From positions 496,001 through 560,000 of the forward strand of contig NZ_LECZ01000026.1 of the NCBI RefSeq assembly GCF_001022965.1: a stretch of DNA of 64,000 nucleotides, given 5' to 3'. Below, piece by piece: positions 8,453 to 22,034 of the stretch; position 1 is the stretch's first letter, and each line of letters begins with the position of its first letter. The position numbers and the translations under genes were made by a program. Under the pieces are notes generated by a model that ran no database searches, was not told the origin of the DNA, and saw only the letters and a program-made list of their open reading frames with translations. Source of the stretch: Enterobacter genomosp. O (GTDB taxonomy: Bacteria > Pseudomonadota > Gammaproteobacteria > Enterobacterales > Enterobacteriaceae).

Positions 8453-9229
8453 CTATTTTGCGGCACTGGACGCCGTATCGAGATGAACAACGGGATTATC
8501 GGCAAAAAGATAGCGGTCAGCGTTAAATTCGAAGTCATCGCTGGTTTCATTGAACAGCATCTGCTTGGTGTTTTCCAGGTGCTGCCACATCGCCAGCTTA
8601 GCGGCATGCGGGTCTTTACGAATCAGCGCCTTGAGGATTTGATCGTGGTCGTCACACCAGTTGTCGACGGTACGAGAATCGATATGGTCGTGCAGTTTTT
8701 TCCAGTACGGGTTGTGAACGCGCTGAGTCCACATTTTCTCAACAATTGCCGCCAGCGCCGTGTTTTGGGTTGCCAGGGCGACCTGAACGTGGAACTGCAG
8801 ATCCCACTCTGAATCGCGGAAACATTTTTCCTTGCGGGCATTCTCCTGGATTTCCATCAGCTTCATGATGTCCTGCTTGGTCACCTGCGTCGCGGCAAAT
8901 TCGGCAATATTGCTTTCGATCAGCTGGCGAGCCTGGAGCAGCTCAAACGGACCATAGCTGGCGAATTCCAGACTTTCATCCGCGACGGGAGAGTGTTTCG
9001 GCAGATTAGAAATCACGTGAATGCCGGAGCCTTTGCGTACCTCAACGTAGCCTTCCACTTCCAGCATGATAATCGCTTCGCGCACGACGGTGCGGCTCAC
9101 GCTTTTTTCATCCGCGATAAAGCGCTCGGCGGGAAGTTTATCACCGACAAGATAGACCCCTTGCTCGATGCGATCTTTCAGCTCGGCAGCAAGTTGTTGA
9201 TATAAACGACGTGGTTCGGTGATTTCCAT
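8453..9229 (-). CDS. exuR: Hexuronate regulon repressor ExuR (GntR/FadR family)
   Basis: 258 residues. It has an N-terminal GntR winged helix ([60 protein letters not shown]) and a C-terminal all-helical FCD effector domain with metal- or ligand-binding His residues ([14 protein letters not shown]). ExuR represses exuT, uxaCA and related genes, and is relieved by galacturonate, glucuronate or their isomers. It is adjacent to exuT on the same strand, with the exuT terminator between them. The sequence TGTTATACCA at 9261-9270, just upstream of the ATG, could be part of its own operator. Confidence 0.95.
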   Translation of the reverse strand: MEITEPRRLYQQLAAELKDRIEQGVYLVGDKLPAERFIADEKSVSRTVVREAIIMLEVEGYVEVRKGSGIHVISNLPKHSPVADESLEFASYGPFELLQARQLIESNIAEFAATQVTKQDIMKLMEIQENARKEKCFRDSEWDLQFHVQVALATQNTALAAIVEKMWTQRVHNPYWKKLHDHIDSRTVDNWCDDHDQILKALIRKDPHAAKLAMWQHLENTKQMLFNETSDDFEFNADRYLFADNPVVHLDTASSAAK

Positions 9230-9302
9230 ATGCGCTCCAGGCAGGGTACGGCAGATGATTTGTTATACCACTTTTGCGTGCCACTCTCCAGATTATGCCA
9301 TT

Positions 9303-9326
9303 AAAAAAGCCGCCCGGAGGCGGCTT
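9303..9326 (-). terminator. Terminator of exuT
   Basis: AAGCCGCC, loop, GGCGGCTT followed by six T on the minus strand, 18 bases past the exuT stop codon. Confidence 0.9.
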
Positions 9327-9344
9327 CGGTGAAACACATTTTCG

Positions 9345-10643
9345 CTAACTCTGCGTTGCTGGTTTTCCGAGGGACTCTTTCGCCAGCTCCTCTGCCGATT
9401 TGCTTCTTAGCACCGTCCAGATAACCACTGCCCCCAGCAGGTCGAAAATAGCCAGCACCGCGAACAGCGGGCTGAAGCCGATGGTATCCGCCAGCGCGCC
9501 GACCACCAGAGCAAACATCGTACTTGCGGTCCAGGCGGCCATCCCGGTCAGGCCGTTGGCGGTTGCCACTTCGTTACGGCCGAAGACGTCAGAGGAGAGC
9601 GTAATCAGCGCGCCGGACAGGGACTGGTGCGCAAAACCACCGATGCACAGCAGAGCGATAGCCACGTACGGGCTGGTGAACAGGCCGATCATGCCCGGGC
9701 CAATCATCAGCAGCGCACCCATAGTCACCACCATCTTACGGGAAACGATCAGGTTCACCCCAAACCAGCGCTGGAACAGCGGTGGCAGGTAGCCGCCAAC
9801 GATACAGCCCAGGTCAGCAAACAGCATTGGCATCCAGGCGAACATCGCGATCTCTTTCAGGTTAAAGCCGTAGACTTTAAACATGAACAGAGGGATCCAC
9901 GCGTTGAAGGTACCCCAGGCCGGTTCAGCCAGGAAACGCGGCAGGGCGATACCCCAGAACTGACGGGTACCCAGGATCTGCCAGACGGTCATTTTTTTGC
10001 CGTTGTTGGTCTGATGCTGCGCTTCCTGACCCCCAATGATGTACTCGCGTTCTTCTTCAGACAGTTTTTTCTGATCGCGCGGGTGTTTATAGAAAATCAG
10101 CCACGCCATGGCCCACGCAAAGCTCAGCACGCCAGAGATGATGAACGCCATCTGCCAGCTGTGCATCACGATAGCCCACACCACCAGCGGCGGCGCAATC
10201 ATCGCCCCGATGGACGAGCCGACGTTGAAGTAACCGACCGCAATGGAACGCTCTTTTGCCGGGAACCACTCGGAGCTGGCCTTCAGGCCTGCGGGGATCA
10301 TGGCGGCTTCAGCTGCACCTACCGCGCCGCGCGCCAGCGCCAGACCACCCCAGCTGCCGGCCAGCGCGGTTGCCCCGCAGAACACCGCCCAGGCGATGGC
10401 GAAGAAGGCATAACCGATTTTGGTACCGAGAATGTCCAGCACATAGCCTGCGACCGGCTGCATGATGGTATACGCCGCGGAATAGGCGGCAATGATGTAG
10501 GAGTATTGCTGCGTGGAGATATGCAGCTCTTCCATCAACGTTGGCGCTGCTGCTGCCACGGTGTTACGCGTCAGGTAGCCCAGCACGGTGCCTAACGTCA
10601 CCAGCGCGATCATATACCAACGTAACCCTTTAATTTTACGCAT
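9345..10643 (-). CDS. exuT: Hexuronate transporter ExuT (MFS, anion:cation symporter family)
   Basis: 432 residues with about 12 predicted membrane helices. The N-terminal RWYMIALVTLGTVLGYLTRNTVAAAAPTLMEEL and the EAAMIPAGLKASSEWFPAKERSIAVGYFNVGSSIGA stretch are typical of the anion:cation symporter subfamily. ExuT takes up D-galacturonate and D-glucuronate by proton symport. It is transcribed divergently from uxaCA, which encodes the first catabolic steps. A CRP-like site and probable ExuR operators lie in the shared 476-base gap. Confidence 0.95.
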   Translation of the reverse strand: MRKIKGLRWYMIALVTLGTVLGYLTRNTVAAAAPTLMEELHISTQQYSYIIAAYSAAYTIMQPVAGYVLDILGTKIGYAFFAIAWAVFCGATALAGSWGGLALARGAVGAAEAAMIPAGLKASSEWFPAKERSIAVGYFNVGSSIGAMIAPPLVVWAIVMHSWQMAFIISGVLSFAWAMAWLIFYKHPRDQKKLSEEEREYIIGGQEAQHQTNNGKKMTVWQILGTRQFWGIALPRFLAEPAWGTFNAWIPLFMFKVYGFNLKEIAMFAWMPMLFADLGCIVGGYLPPLFQRWFGVNLIVSRKMVVTMGALLMIGPGMIGLFTSPYVAIALLCIGGFAHQSLSGALITLSSDVFGRNEVATANGLTGMAAWTASTMFALVVGALADTIGFSPLFAVLAIFDLLGAVVIWTVLRSKSAEELAKESLGKPATQS

Positions 10644-10891
10644 CTAAAACCTCATCGTTATGTTATTTCCGCGCCAGAACGCGGCAACCTCTCAACCGTT
10701 TCCGGGAGCAGTTGTGTAACGGGAGGGGCGTAGCCGGGAGCATGTCCCGGAACGGCCCGAACCTTGCCATAAGTAAGCGTGCATAAGTCGGTATCCGTAC
10801 CGTTAAACCCGATGTCTCTCACACCGGTAATGCATTCCGTCGGCTGAGTGTTTGCGACGGCGAAAAGATAACTTGTCATACAACTTTAAAA

Positions 10892-12532
<1,641 letters not shown>

Positions 12533-12549
12533 GGCCGTTTGAGGTTGAT

Positions 12550-14037
12550 ATGCAATACATCAAAATCCATTCGCTGGATAACGTGGCCGTCGCGCTGACG
12601 GATCTCTGTGAAGGCGACGTGGTGACCGTCGATAACCAGAGCGTCACCCTGCGTCAGGCGATCGTTCGCGGGCATAAGTTTGCCGTGAAGCCTCTCGCCA
12701 AAGGGGACAACGTCGTGAAGTACGGCCTGCCGATTGGGCATGCGTTAGCGGATATCGCGCCGGGTGAACATATTCATTCCCACAATACCCGCACCAATCT
12801 CAGCGATCTGGACGAGTATAGCTATCAACCTGAATCACCAGTGGAAGCGATGCAGGCGGCGGATCGTGAGGTGCAGATCTACCGTCGCGCCAGCGGCGAC
12901 GTGGGGATCCGCAACGAGCTGTGGATCCTCCCGACCGTCGGCTGCGTAAACGGGATTGCGCGTCAGATCCAGACGCGCTTTCTGAAAGAGACCAACAATG
13001 CCGAAGGCACTGACGGGGTACATCTGTTCAGCCACACCTATGGCTGCTCCCAGCTCGGTGACGACCACATCAATACCCGTACTATGCTGCAAAATATGGT
13101 GCGTCACCCGAACGCGGGCGCGGTGCTGGTGATCGGCCTGGGCTGCGAGAACAATCAGGTGGACGCCTTCCGCGAGACGCTGGGCGAGTTTGACCCTGAG
13201 CGCGTGCATTTTATGGTGTGTCAGCATCAGGACGATGAGGTGGAAGCGGGCATAGAGCAACTGCATCAGCTTTATGAGGTGATGCGTCACGACAGGCGCG
13301 AGCCGGGCAAGCTGAGCGAGCTGAAGTTTGGTCTGGAATGCGGCGGGTCTGATGGCCTGTCCGGTATCACCGCCAACCCTATGCTGGGCCGCTTCTCGGA
13401 CTACGTGATCGCCAACGGCGGCACGACGGTGCTGACCGAAGTGCCAGAAATGTTCGGCGCGGAGCGTATTCTGATGAGCCACTGCCGCGACGAAGAGACG
13501 TTTGAGAAGACCGTCACCATGGTGAACGACTTCAAGCAGTACTTCATCGCCCATAACCAGCCGATTTATGAGAACCCGTCTCCGGGTAACAAGGCGGGCG
13601 GCATCACCACGCTTGAGGAGAAGTCCCTCGGCTGCACCCAGAAAGCGGGCGCGAGCCAGGTGGTCGATGTTCTGCGCTACGGCGAGCGCCTGAAAACGCA
13701 CGGTCTGAACCTGCTGAGCGCGCCCGGGAACGATGCGGTTGCTACCAGCGCGCTGGCCGGTGCGGGCTGCCACATGGTGCTGTTCAGCACCGGGCGCGGC
13801 ACGCCGTACGGCGGTTTTGTACCGACGGTGAAAATCGCCACCAACAGCGAGCTGGCGGCGAAGAAAAAACACTGGATCGACTTTGATGCGGGCCAGCTAA
13901 TACACGGCAAAGCGATGCCTGAATTGCTGACGGAGTTTGTGGACAGCATTGTGGAATTTGCTAACGGCAAGCAGACCTGCAACGAGAAGAACGACTTCCG
14001 CGAGCTGGCGATTTTTAAGAGTGGTGTGACGCTGTAA
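12550..14037 (+). CDS. uxaA: Altronate dehydratase UxaA
   Basis: 495 residues. The N-terminal SAF domain (about 1-95, IKIHSLDNVAVALTDLCEGD) is followed by the UxaA catalytic domain with the conserved motifs TVGCVNGIARQI, GCSQLGDDH and LECGGSDGLSGITANP and the cysteine-bearing LGCTQKAGASQV. It dehydrates D-altronate to 2-keto-3-deoxygluconate in galacturonate catabolism and needs a divalent metal. It closes the uxaCA operon and is followed by the palindromic repeat and a shared terminator. Confidence 0.96.
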   Translation: MQYIKIHSLDNVAVALTDLCEGDVVTVDNQSVTLRQAIVRGHKFAVKPLAKGDNVVKYGLPIGHALADIAPGEHIHSHNTRTNLSDLDEYSYQPESPVEAMQAADREVQIYRRASGDVGIRNELWILPTVGCVNGIARQIQTRFLKETNNAEGTDGVHLFSHTYGCSQLGDDHINTRTMLQNMVRHPNAGAVLVIGLGCENNQVDAFRETLGEFDPERVHFMVCQHQDDEVEAGIEQLHQLYEVMRHDRREPGKLSELKFGLECGGSDGLSGITANPMLGRFSDYVIANGGTTVLTEVPEMFGAERILMSHCRDEETFEKTVTMVNDFKQYFIAHNQPIYENPSPGNKAGGITTLEEKSLGCTQKAGASQVVDVLRYGERLKTHGLNLLSAPGNDAVATSALAGAGCHMVLFSTGRGTPYGGFVPTVKIATNSELAAKKKHWIDFDAGQLIHGKAMPELLTEFVDSIVEFANGKQTCNEKNDFRELAIFKSGVTL

Positions 14038-14052
14038 TCGGTGCGGCCTGAT

Positions 14053-14086
14053 GCCCTCACCCTGACCCTCTCCCACGGGGAGAGGG
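14053..14086. repeat. Intergenic palindromic repeat, copy 3
   Basis: GCCCTCACCCTGACCCTC then TCCCACGGGGAGAGGG lies between the convergent genes uxaA and sstT. It is the same family as the copy at 1560. Confidence 0.8.
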
Positions 14087-14096
14087 TACAAACACT

Positions 14097-14124
14097 AAAA
14101 ACGGCAACCTCAGGGTTGCCGTTT
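14097..14124. terminator. Bidirectional terminator between uxaA and sstT
   Basis: AAAACGGCAACC, loop, GGTTGCCGTTTT is a perfect hairpin with A-run and T-run flanks. It can serve both convergent genes. Confidence 0.9.
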
Positions 14125-14129
14125 TGCTG

Positions 14130-15371
14130 TTAACCTCGCAGGGCGTTCTTTGCCAGGCGCGCGTCTTCCGCCTGGCATACGGCGGCGGTGAACATCACGT
14201 CGGTGGAGGAGTTAATCGCCGTCTCGCAGGAGTCCTGCAATACGCCGATGATAAAGCCTACCGCAACCACCTGCATGGCGATCTCGTTCGGGATGCCGAA
14301 CATATTACACGCCAGCGGGATCAGTAACAGAGAACCGCCCGCCACGCCGGATGCGCCACAGGCACAGAGCGCGGCAACTACGCTGAGCAGCAGCGCCGTT
14401 GGCAGGTCCACAGGAATACCCAGCGTATTGACCGCAGCCAGCGTCAGTACCGTGATGGTAATTGCCGCCCCCGCCATATTGACGGTCGCCCCCAGCGGGA
14501 TAGAGACGGAATAGGTATCCCGGTCCAGATTCAGCTTTTCGCACAGCGACATATTAACCGGAATGTTCGCCGCCGAGCTGCGGGTGAAGAAGGCAGTCAC
14601 ACCGCTTTCGCGCAGGCACATCAGCACCAGCGGGTACGGGTTACGGCGGGTCTGCAGAAATACCAGCAGCGGGTTAATCACCAGTGCCACAACGGCCATG
14701 CAGCCAATCAGTACCAGCAGCAGTTGGGCATAGCCCCACAATGCGCCAAAACCGGTCGTTGCCAGCGTTGAGGCGACAAGGCCAAAAATACCAATCGGTG
14801 CGAAGCGGATCACCACCGTCACGATAAAGGTCACGGCGTTAGAAACGTCGGTAATCAGGTTTTTGGTGGTGTCATTGCTATGGCGCAGGGCAAAGCCCAA
14901 ACCGACTGCCCATACCAGGATCCCGATGTAGTTCGCGTTAATAAGCGCGTGGATCGGGTTGGCAACAATGCTCATCAGCAGGCCGTGCATGACTTCAACG
15001 ATACCCGCCGGCGGCGTAATGTCGGTTGCGCCGGTGGTCAGCTGCAGCGTGGACGGGAAGATAAAGCTCACCACCACGGCCGTCAGGGCCGCAGAGAAGG
15101 TGCCCAGCAGGTACATCCACAGAATGGGGCGGATATTGGTTTTTTGCCCTTGCTGGTGATTGGCGATAGAGGCCATCACCAGGGTCAGAACCAGCACCGG
15201 TGCGACCGCTTTCAGTGCGCCGACGAAGAGGGTACCGAGAAGGCCAGTTGCCTCTGCGGCAGGTTTTGAGATCAGTGCCAGCGCGACGCCGAGCACCAGG
15301 CCAACCAGTATTTGCTTAACGAGGCTGCCGCGCGAGAGGCGCGCAAGCATACCCGACGAGGATGTAGTCAT
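14130..15371 (-). CDS. sstT: Serine/threonine:Na+ symporter SstT
   Basis: 413 residues, a dicarboxylate/amino acid:cation symporter (DAACS) family membrane protein. Recognisable parts are the N-terminal [22 protein letters not shown], the serine-rich re-entrant loop [20 protein letters not shown], and the [21 protein letters not shown] helix with the NMxGxxIT motif. It imports serine and threonine with sodium. It is monocistronic and ends at a terminator shared with uxaA. Confidence 0.95.
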   Translation of the reverse strand: MTTSSSGMLARLSRGSLVKQILVGLVLGVALALISKPAAEATGLLGTLFVGALKAVAPVLVLTLVMASIANHQQGQKTNIRPILWMYLLGTFSAALTAVVVSFIFPSTLQLTTGATDITPPAGIVEVMHGLLMSIVANPIHALINANYIGILVWAVGLGFALRHSNDTTKNLITDVSNAVTFIVTVVIRFAPIGIFGLVASTLATTGFGALWGYAQLLLVLIGCMAVVALVINPLLVFLQTRRNPYPLVLMCLRESGVTAFFTRSSAANIPVNMSLCEKLNLDRDTYSVSIPLGATVNMAGAAITITVLTLAAVNTLGIPVDLPTALLLSVVAALCACGASGVAGGSLLLIPLACNMFGIPNEIAMQVVAVGFIIGVLQDSCETAINSSTDVMFTAAVCQAEDARLAKNALRG

Positions 15372-15554
15372 AGGTGTTCCTTAAGTGAAATTGCGTTCCA
15401 TCCCGGATGTGCTCTAAGTCACATTTATGTCCGGATGTAAGTAAATGTTTGCCTGGTCGAGTATAGGGAATGCGCGAAAGGAGGGAAGCGTAAAATGCTG
15501 GGTTTTACGTGTTGCATCATATTTTTTAACTACTGCGTTACAAAAGTGTGTTCA

Positions 15555-15588
15555 CCCTCTCCCTGTGGGAGAGGGCCGGGGTGAGGGC
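15555..15588. repeat. Intergenic palindromic repeat, copy 4 (inverted orientation)
   Basis: CCCTCTCCCTGTGGGAGAGGG followed by CCGGGGTGAGGGC lies 20-50 bases after the alx stop codon. It is the same family as the copy at 1560. Confidence 0.8.
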
Positions 15589-15611
15589 ATCAGCCCGCAC
15601 CGAACGTTTTA

Positions 15612-16577
15612 CTAAACCTGCTGCTTTTTATCGTGCTGGCGGTTAACCCAAGTATTGATAATCAGCGTCACGATCAGAATGCCAAACACCACGCCGAGCG
15701 AAATGGCGATCGGTATGTGGTAGAAATCGACGATCAGCATCTTGATACCGATAAACACCAGAATCACCGACAGGCCGTACTTCAGCATTGAGAAGCGCTC
15801 AGCCGCGCCTGCCAGCAGGAAATACATGGCACGCAGGCCGAGAATTGCGAACAGGTTTGAGGTCAGAACGATGAACGGGTCGGTGGTTACCGCGAAAATA
15901 GCCGGGATGCTGTCGACGGCGAAAATCACGTCGCTAAGCTCAACCAGAATCAGCACCAGCAGCAGCGGGGTGGCAAACAGCAGACCGTTTTTGCGCACGA
16001 AGAAGTGCTCGCTCTCGATCTTGTCGGTCATGCGCAGGTGTCCACGGATCCACTTAACCAGCGGACGATCGCCAATCGCGGAGCCGTCCTCTTTCGCCAG
16101 CGCCATTTTGACCCCGGTGAACAGAAGGAACGCGCCGAAGACGTACAGCAGCCACTCGAACTGGGTAATCAGCCAGCTGCCGGCGAAGATCATAATGGTA
16201 CGCAGAACAATCGCGCCCAGTACGCCGTAAACCAGCACGCGGCGCTGCAGGGCAGCAGGTACGGCGAAGTAGCTGAACAGCATCAGCCAGACGAAGACGT
16301 TATCAACCGCCAGGGCTTTTTCAATCAGATAGCCGGTGAGGAAGGCGAGCGCCTGAGGATCGGCCACCGCGCGGCCTTCGGTCGAAGCCAGATACCACCA
16401 GAAGGCAGCACAGAACAGCAGGGAAAGGGTAACCCACACCAGAGACCAGGCCGCGGCCTGCTTCATGGTCATGCCGTGCGCGCCGCGGCGTCCCTGCAAA
16501 AAGAGGTCGATCGCCAGCATGATGAGCACGACAACCGCGAATCCGCCCCACAACATTGGAGTGCCGACAGAATGCAT
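15612..16577 (-). CDS. alx: TerC-family manganese exporter Alx
   Basis: 321 residues from the ATG at 16575-16577 ([13 protein letters not shown]), matching the E. coli length; upstream in-frame ATGs lie in the terminator region of the leader. It is a TerC-family integral membrane protein with about nine helices and conserved acidic membrane residues ([19 protein letters not shown] and [15 protein letters not shown]). E. coli Alx is induced at alkaline pH and by manganese through a pH- and Mn-responsive leader RNA, and it exports Mn2+. The leader is clearly preserved here (see 16601-16768). Confidence 0.95.
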   Translation of the reverse strand: MHSVGTPMLWGGFAVVVLIMLAIDLFLQGRRGAHGMTMKQAAAWSLVWVTLSLLFCAAFWWYLASTEGRAVADPQALAFLTGYLIEKALAVDNVFVWLMLFSYFAVPAALQRRVLVYGVLGAIVLRTIMIFAGSWLITQFEWLLYVFGAFLLFTGVKMALAKEDGSAIGDRPLVKWIRGHLRMTDKIESEHFFVRKNGLLFATPLLLVLILVELSDVIFAVDSIPAIFAVTTDPFIVLTSNLFAILGLRAMYFLLAGAAERFSMLKYGLSVILVFIGIKMLIVDFYHIPIAISLGVVFGILIVTLIINTWVNRQHDKKQQV

Positions 16578-16600
16578 ACTATTTTCCTTACACATAAAAA

Positions 16601-16635
16601 ACAAAAACGGCCATGGTCAGAAGACGATAGCCGTT
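16601..16635 (-). terminator. Terminator-type hairpin in the alx leader
   Basis: On the minus strand AACGGCTAT, a loop, then ATGGCCGTT runs into TTTGTTTTTT just before the alx ribosome-binding site AAGGAAAA. This is the expression platform of the alx leader. In E. coli this hairpin and alternative pairings control both termination and translation. Confidence 0.75.
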
Positions 16636-16639
16636 AGCT

Positions 16640-16768
16640 TTTTATGCATAGACCTCGCCTTCCGGCAAGGTCTCACTTACAACCACGAGGGTTGCCCGGC
16701 GACCGGATGCGGTATTGCACGCATCGTAATGACGATCCACCGGCGAAGAAGTTACTCCCCTTTGCAGG
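16640..16768 (-). promoter_or_regulatory. yybP-ykoY-type (PRE) riboswitch leader of alx
   Basis: Read on the minus strand, the element begins with AAGGGGAGTAACTT and contains the conserved GCCGGGCAACCC region. It ends with the stem GACCTTGCC-GGAA-GGCGAGGTC followed by TATGC, the core of the yybP-ykoY Mn2+-sensing family. It lies between ygjR and alx, 60-190 bases before the alx start, as in E. coli, where it responds to manganese and alkaline pH. The assignment rests on conserved motifs and position. Confidence 0.88.
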
Positions 16769-16828
16769 TAACAAAATATGTCAGACCATTGGTTTCGTCA
16801 ATGGTCTGCGCCGTTTCATTACACAGCT

Positions 16829-17827
16829 TTACGCGATAGCTTCCGCGCTCACGCCGTCTGCCGGGAACACCACGCCCGTCTGACGGCGGATCTCCGTTTG
16901 CAGCTTCGCCGTGGTGCGGCTCACCGCGAGACCCGGGTGATTCACTTCGTTGTCTTCCACCAGACGGGCGAAGACCTCTACCTCATAGAGCATAGTGTTG
17001 ATATGCTGAGGCTGCGTCAGCTCCTGCGCTTTACCGCCGCGCGGCACAAAGCTCACCTTCTGGCACTCGGAGATCTTCTCGATCACCAGCGACCCGGCTT
17101 CGCCCTGAATTTCGCTCGGCAGCACGGAATCGCTGACTTTGGAGTGCTGCAGCGTGACGCTGAAATCACCGTAATCCAGCACCACGAGCCCGTGCGCATC
17201 CACGCCGCTCTCCAGCAGGCTGGCGGTGGCCGTCACGCCATGCGGCTCGCCCCACAGCGCCACGGCGGAGGCCAGGCAGTAGAAACCGATATCCATAATC
17301 GAGCCGTTAGAGAAGGCCGGGTTAAAGGTATTTGGGTTCTCGCCGTCGAGATAGCGCTGATAGCGCGACGAGTACTGGCAGTAGTTGATAAAGGCTTTAC
17401 GCACTTTGCCAATTTTCGGCAGCGACTGCAGCAGCAGCAGGAAATTCGGCAGGCTGGCCGTTTTGAACGCTTCGAACAGCACCACCTGGTTTTCGCGGGC
17501 AAGCGCAATGGCCGCTTCCACTTCCTCGATATTCGACGCCAGCGGCTTCTCGCAGATCACATGCTTTTTATGGCTGAGGAACAGCTTCGTTTGCGGGAAG
17601 TGCAGGGAGTTCGGGCTGGCGATGTACACCGCGTCAATGGCATCGCTTTGCGCCATTTCATCGAGCGAGGTGAACAGATGTTCAACCAGATAGTCGTTCG
17701 CGAAGCTCTGCGCCTGCTCAAGGCTGCGGGAATAGACTGCGGTAAGTTTAAGTTTGCCGGTTTCATGGGCGGCGTCGACGAACTGGCGTGTGATCCAGTT
17801 CGTACCAATGACTGCGAAACGTATCAT
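16829..17827 (-). CDS. ygjR: Gfo/Idh/MocA-family oxidoreductase YgjR
   Basis: 332 residues. The N-terminal Rossmann domain begins FAVIGTNWITRQFV and contains the family motif HVICEKPLASN (Lys-Pro active-site region), followed by the substrate domain with YCQYSSRYQRYL and NGSIMDIGFYCLASAVALWG. It is an NAD(P)-dependent dehydrogenase whose substrate is unknown. It sits upstream of the alx leader on the same strand. E. coli ygjQ, which lies between ygjR and ygjP there, is absent here. Confidence 0.9.
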   Translation of the reverse strand: MIRFAVIGTNWITRQFVDAAHETGKLKLTAVYSRSLEQAQSFANDYLVEHLFTSLDEMAQSDAIDAVYIASPNSLHFPQTKLFLSHKKHVICEKPLASNIEEVEAAIALARENQVVLFEAFKTASLPNFLLLLQSLPKIGKVRKAFINYCQYSSRYQRYLDGENPNTFNPAFSNGSIMDIGFYCLASAVALWGEPHGVTATASLLESGVDAHGLVVLDYGDFSVTLQHSKVSDSVLPSEIQGEAGSLVIEKISECQKVSFVPRGGKAQELTQPQHINTMLYEVEVFARLVEDNEVNHPGLAVSRTTAKLQTEIRRQTGVVFPADGVSAEAIA

Positions 17828-17897
17828 AAACGTTTACGTACTCCGTAGCGGGGAACCTTTAGCCACTGTAGCACGTCATCATGACAATTCGCGTGCG

Positions 17898-18404
17898 CTA
17901 TTCCGCATTACTATTTAACGATAAATGCGTAAGCCATAGCCGGGTATCAAACTCCAGCTGGTGGTACTGCGGCTCCATATGGCAGCACAGGGAGTAGAAC
18001 GCTTTGTCGTGCTCTTTCTCTTTCAGGTGCGCCAGCTCATGCACCACGATCATCCGCAGAAACGCTTCCGGCGCGTTACGGAAAACCGTCGCGACGCGGA
18101 TCTCGGCTTTGGCTTTCAGCTTGCCGCCCTGCACGCGGGAGATGGCGGTGTGCAGGCCGAGCGCGTTTTTCAGCACGTGGATCTTGTTGTCATACATCAC
18201 CTTGTTGATCGGCGGCGCGCTCTTCAGATAACGGCTTTTCAGATCCTGCGTATACTGCCAGAGGGCCTTATCGGTCGCGAAATCGTGCGTGCCGGGATAG
18301 CGTTTTTCCAGCACCGCGCCGAGCTTCTGCTCGGCAATCAGGCTGCGAACCTGAGTAAGTAAATGCTCCGGGTAGCCCTGGAGATAAGTAAGTTGGTTCA
18401 TCAA
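17898..18404 (-). CDS. ygjP: YgjP family metallohydrolase-like protein (DUF45)
   Basis: 168 residues. It contains the zinc-protease-like motif HELAHLKEKEHDKAFY (HExxH with a third ligand downstream), preceded by the beta-rich region IRVATVFRNAPEAFLRMIVVHE. It belongs to the YgjP / DUF45 (WLM-related) family. Proteolytic activity has not been shown. It is divergent from rlmG, with an ERIC element in the gap. Confidence 0.88.
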   Translation of the reverse strand: MMNQLTYLQGYPEHLLTQVRSLIAEQKLGAVLEKRYPGTHDFATDKALWQYTQDLKSRYLKSAPPINKVMYDNKIHVLKNALGLHTAISRVQGGKLKAKAEIRVATVFRNAPEAFLRMIVVHELAHLKEKEHDKAFYSLCCHMEPQYHQLEFDTRLWLTHLSLNSNAE

Positions 18405-18424
18405 GGCCCCAAATCGACAATAAA

Positions 18425-18557
18425 ACGGGTATACCCTTCATCCTTCACGTTGTCTCTGCGTTGGCTGCGTCTGCTCACCCCAGTCACTTACTTGTGTAAG
18501 CTCCCGGGGATTCTCAGACTTGCCGCCTTGATACAACTTGAATGATTTTGGGTATAT
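18425..18557. repeat. ERIC element
   Basis: About 130 bases with terminal inverted repeats (GGGTATACCC at the left, GGGTATATAC at the right). The conserved ERIC core is present: GCTCACCCCAGTCACTTACTT and GTAAGCTCCCGGGGATTCTC correspond to the two classic ERIC-PCR primer sites. It lies between ygjP and rlmG, upstream of the rlmG ribosome-binding site, and may be part of the transcript. Confidence 0.93.
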
Positions 18558-18609
18558 ACTCACGCACCCTTTTCAGGGATACGCCAAATTTTACCATTCA
18601 GGAGGGCCG

Positions 18610-19746
18610 ATGAGCCACTTAGACAACGGTTTCCGTTCACTCAACCTTAAACGTTTCCCGGAAACGGACGACGTTAACCCGCTTATGGCGTGGGAAGCGG
18701 CGGATGAATATCTGCTGCAGCAGTTGGATGAGACTGAAATCCGCGGCCCGGTTTTGATCCTGAATGACGCGTTTGGCGCGCTGGGCTGCGCCCTGGCGGA
18801 GCACACGCCATACAGCATCGGCGATTCCTATCTGAGCGAGCTGGCGACGCGTGAAAATCTGCGTCACAACGACATCGAAGAGTCCAGCGTCAAGTTCCTC
18901 GACAGCACCGCGGACTACCCGCAGGCGCCGGGCGTGGTATTGATTAAGGTGCCAAAAACCATGGCGCTGCTAGAGCAGCAGCTGCGCGCGCTGCGTAAGG
19001 TTGTGACGCCTGAAACCCGCATTATCGCGGGCGCCAAAGCGCGTGATATTCACACCTCGACGCTGGAGCTGTTCGAGAAAGTCCTCGGCCCGACCACCAC
19101 GACGCTGGCCTGGAAAAAAGCGCGCCTGATCAACTGTACGTTCAGCGCACCAGAGCTGGCCGACGCGCCAGAGACCCTGAGCTGGAAACTGGAAGGCACC
19201 GACTGGACCATCCACAACCACGCAAACGTCTTCTCCCGCACCGGTCTGGATATCGGCGCGCGTTTCTTCATGGAACACCTGCCGGAAAATCTGGAAGGTG
19301 AGATTGTCGATCTGGGCTGCGGTAACGGCGTGATTGGCCTGACGCTGCTGGCGAAGAACCCGGACGCCAGCGTGGTGTTCAGCGACGAGTCGCCAATGGC
19401 GGTGGCCTCCAGCCGTCTGAACGTGGAAACCAACCTGCCGGAAGCGCTGGACCGCTGCGAGTTTATGATTAACAACGCGCTGTCGGGCGTCGAGCCGTTC
19501 CGCTTCAACGCCGTGTTCTGTAACCCGCCGTTCCACCAGAAGCACGCCCTGACGGATAACGTCGCGTGGGAGATGTTCCACCACGCCCGCCGCTGCCTGA
19601 AGATCAACGGCGAGCTGTACATCGTGGCAAACCGCCACCTGGACTACTTCCACAAGCTGAAGAAGATTTTCGGTAACTGCGTCACCATTGCGACCAACAA
19701 CAAGTTTGTGGTGCTGAAAGCGGTGAAGCTGGGACGTCGTCGGTAA
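18610..19746 (+). CDS. rlmG: 23S rRNA (guanine-N2)-methyltransferase RlmG (m2G1835)
   Basis: 378 residues from the ATG at 18610, preceded by CAGGAGGGCCG, the E. coli length. It is an SAM-dependent class I methyltransferase with a degenerate N-terminal methyltransferase-like domain and a catalytic C-terminal one. Motif I is [17 protein letters not shown] (about 230-246) and motif IV is VFCNPPFHQ (Asn-Pro-Pro), which marks N2-guanine or N6-adenine transferases. RlmG modifies G1835 of 23S rRNA. It is a single-gene unit. Confidence 0.95.
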   Translation: MSHLDNGFRSLNLKRFPETDDVNPLMAWEAADEYLLQQLDETEIRGPVLILNDAFGALGCALAEHTPYSIGDSYLSELATRENLRHNDIEESSVKFLDSTADYPQAPGVVLIKVPKTMALLEQQLRALRKVVTPETRIIAGAKARDIHTSTLELFEKVLGPTTTTLAWKKARLINCTFSAPELADAPETLSWKLEGTDWTIHNHANVFSRTGLDIGARFFMEHLPENLEGEIVDLGCGNGVIGLTLLAKNPDASVVFSDESPMAVASSRLNVETNLPEALDRCEFMINNALSGVEPFRFNAVFCNPPFHQKHALTDNVAWEMFHHARRCLKINGELYIVANRHLDYFHKLKKIFGNCVTIATNNKFVVLKAVKLGRRR

Positions 19747-19769
19747 GATTGAGTGCGGTGCGGCCTGAT

Positions 19770-19803
19770 GCCCTCACCCCAACCCTCTCCCACAGGGAGA
19801 GGG
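19770..19803. repeat. Intergenic palindromic repeat, copy 5
   Basis: GCCCTCACCCCAACCCTC then TCCCACAGGGAGAGGG lies between the convergent genes rlmG and fadH, with no separate terminator apparent. This copy may end both transcripts. Confidence 0.8.
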
Positions 19804-19821
19804 AGCAAACCCGGCAATGCC

Positions 19822-21885
<2,064 letters not shown>

Positions 21886-21956
21886 TTACTAATTTAGCCA
21901 GCGGGGAGTAAAAGGGAAAAGGGGAATGCAGTGATTGTGATGGGATTCAAATAATG

Positions 21957-22034
21957 CCCTCACCCTAACCCTCTCCCACAGGGAGAGGGGACTTAATCTC
22001 CCTCTCCCTTAGGGAGAGGGGCGGGGTGAGGGGG
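21957..22034. repeat. Double copy of the intergenic palindromic repeat
   Basis: Two units lie head to head: GCCCTCACCCTAACCCTC/TCCCACAGGGAGAGGGG and CTCCCTCTCCCTTAGGGAGAGGG/GCGGGGTGAGGG. The right unit contains the lsrK stop codon, so the coding end overlaps the repeat. Confidence 0.8.

Noticed and set aside
16606..16640. Short in-frame ATG extensions of alx (to 16604)
   Set aside because: They lie in the terminator/ribosome-binding region of the riboswitch leader. The ATG at 16577 matches the family start.
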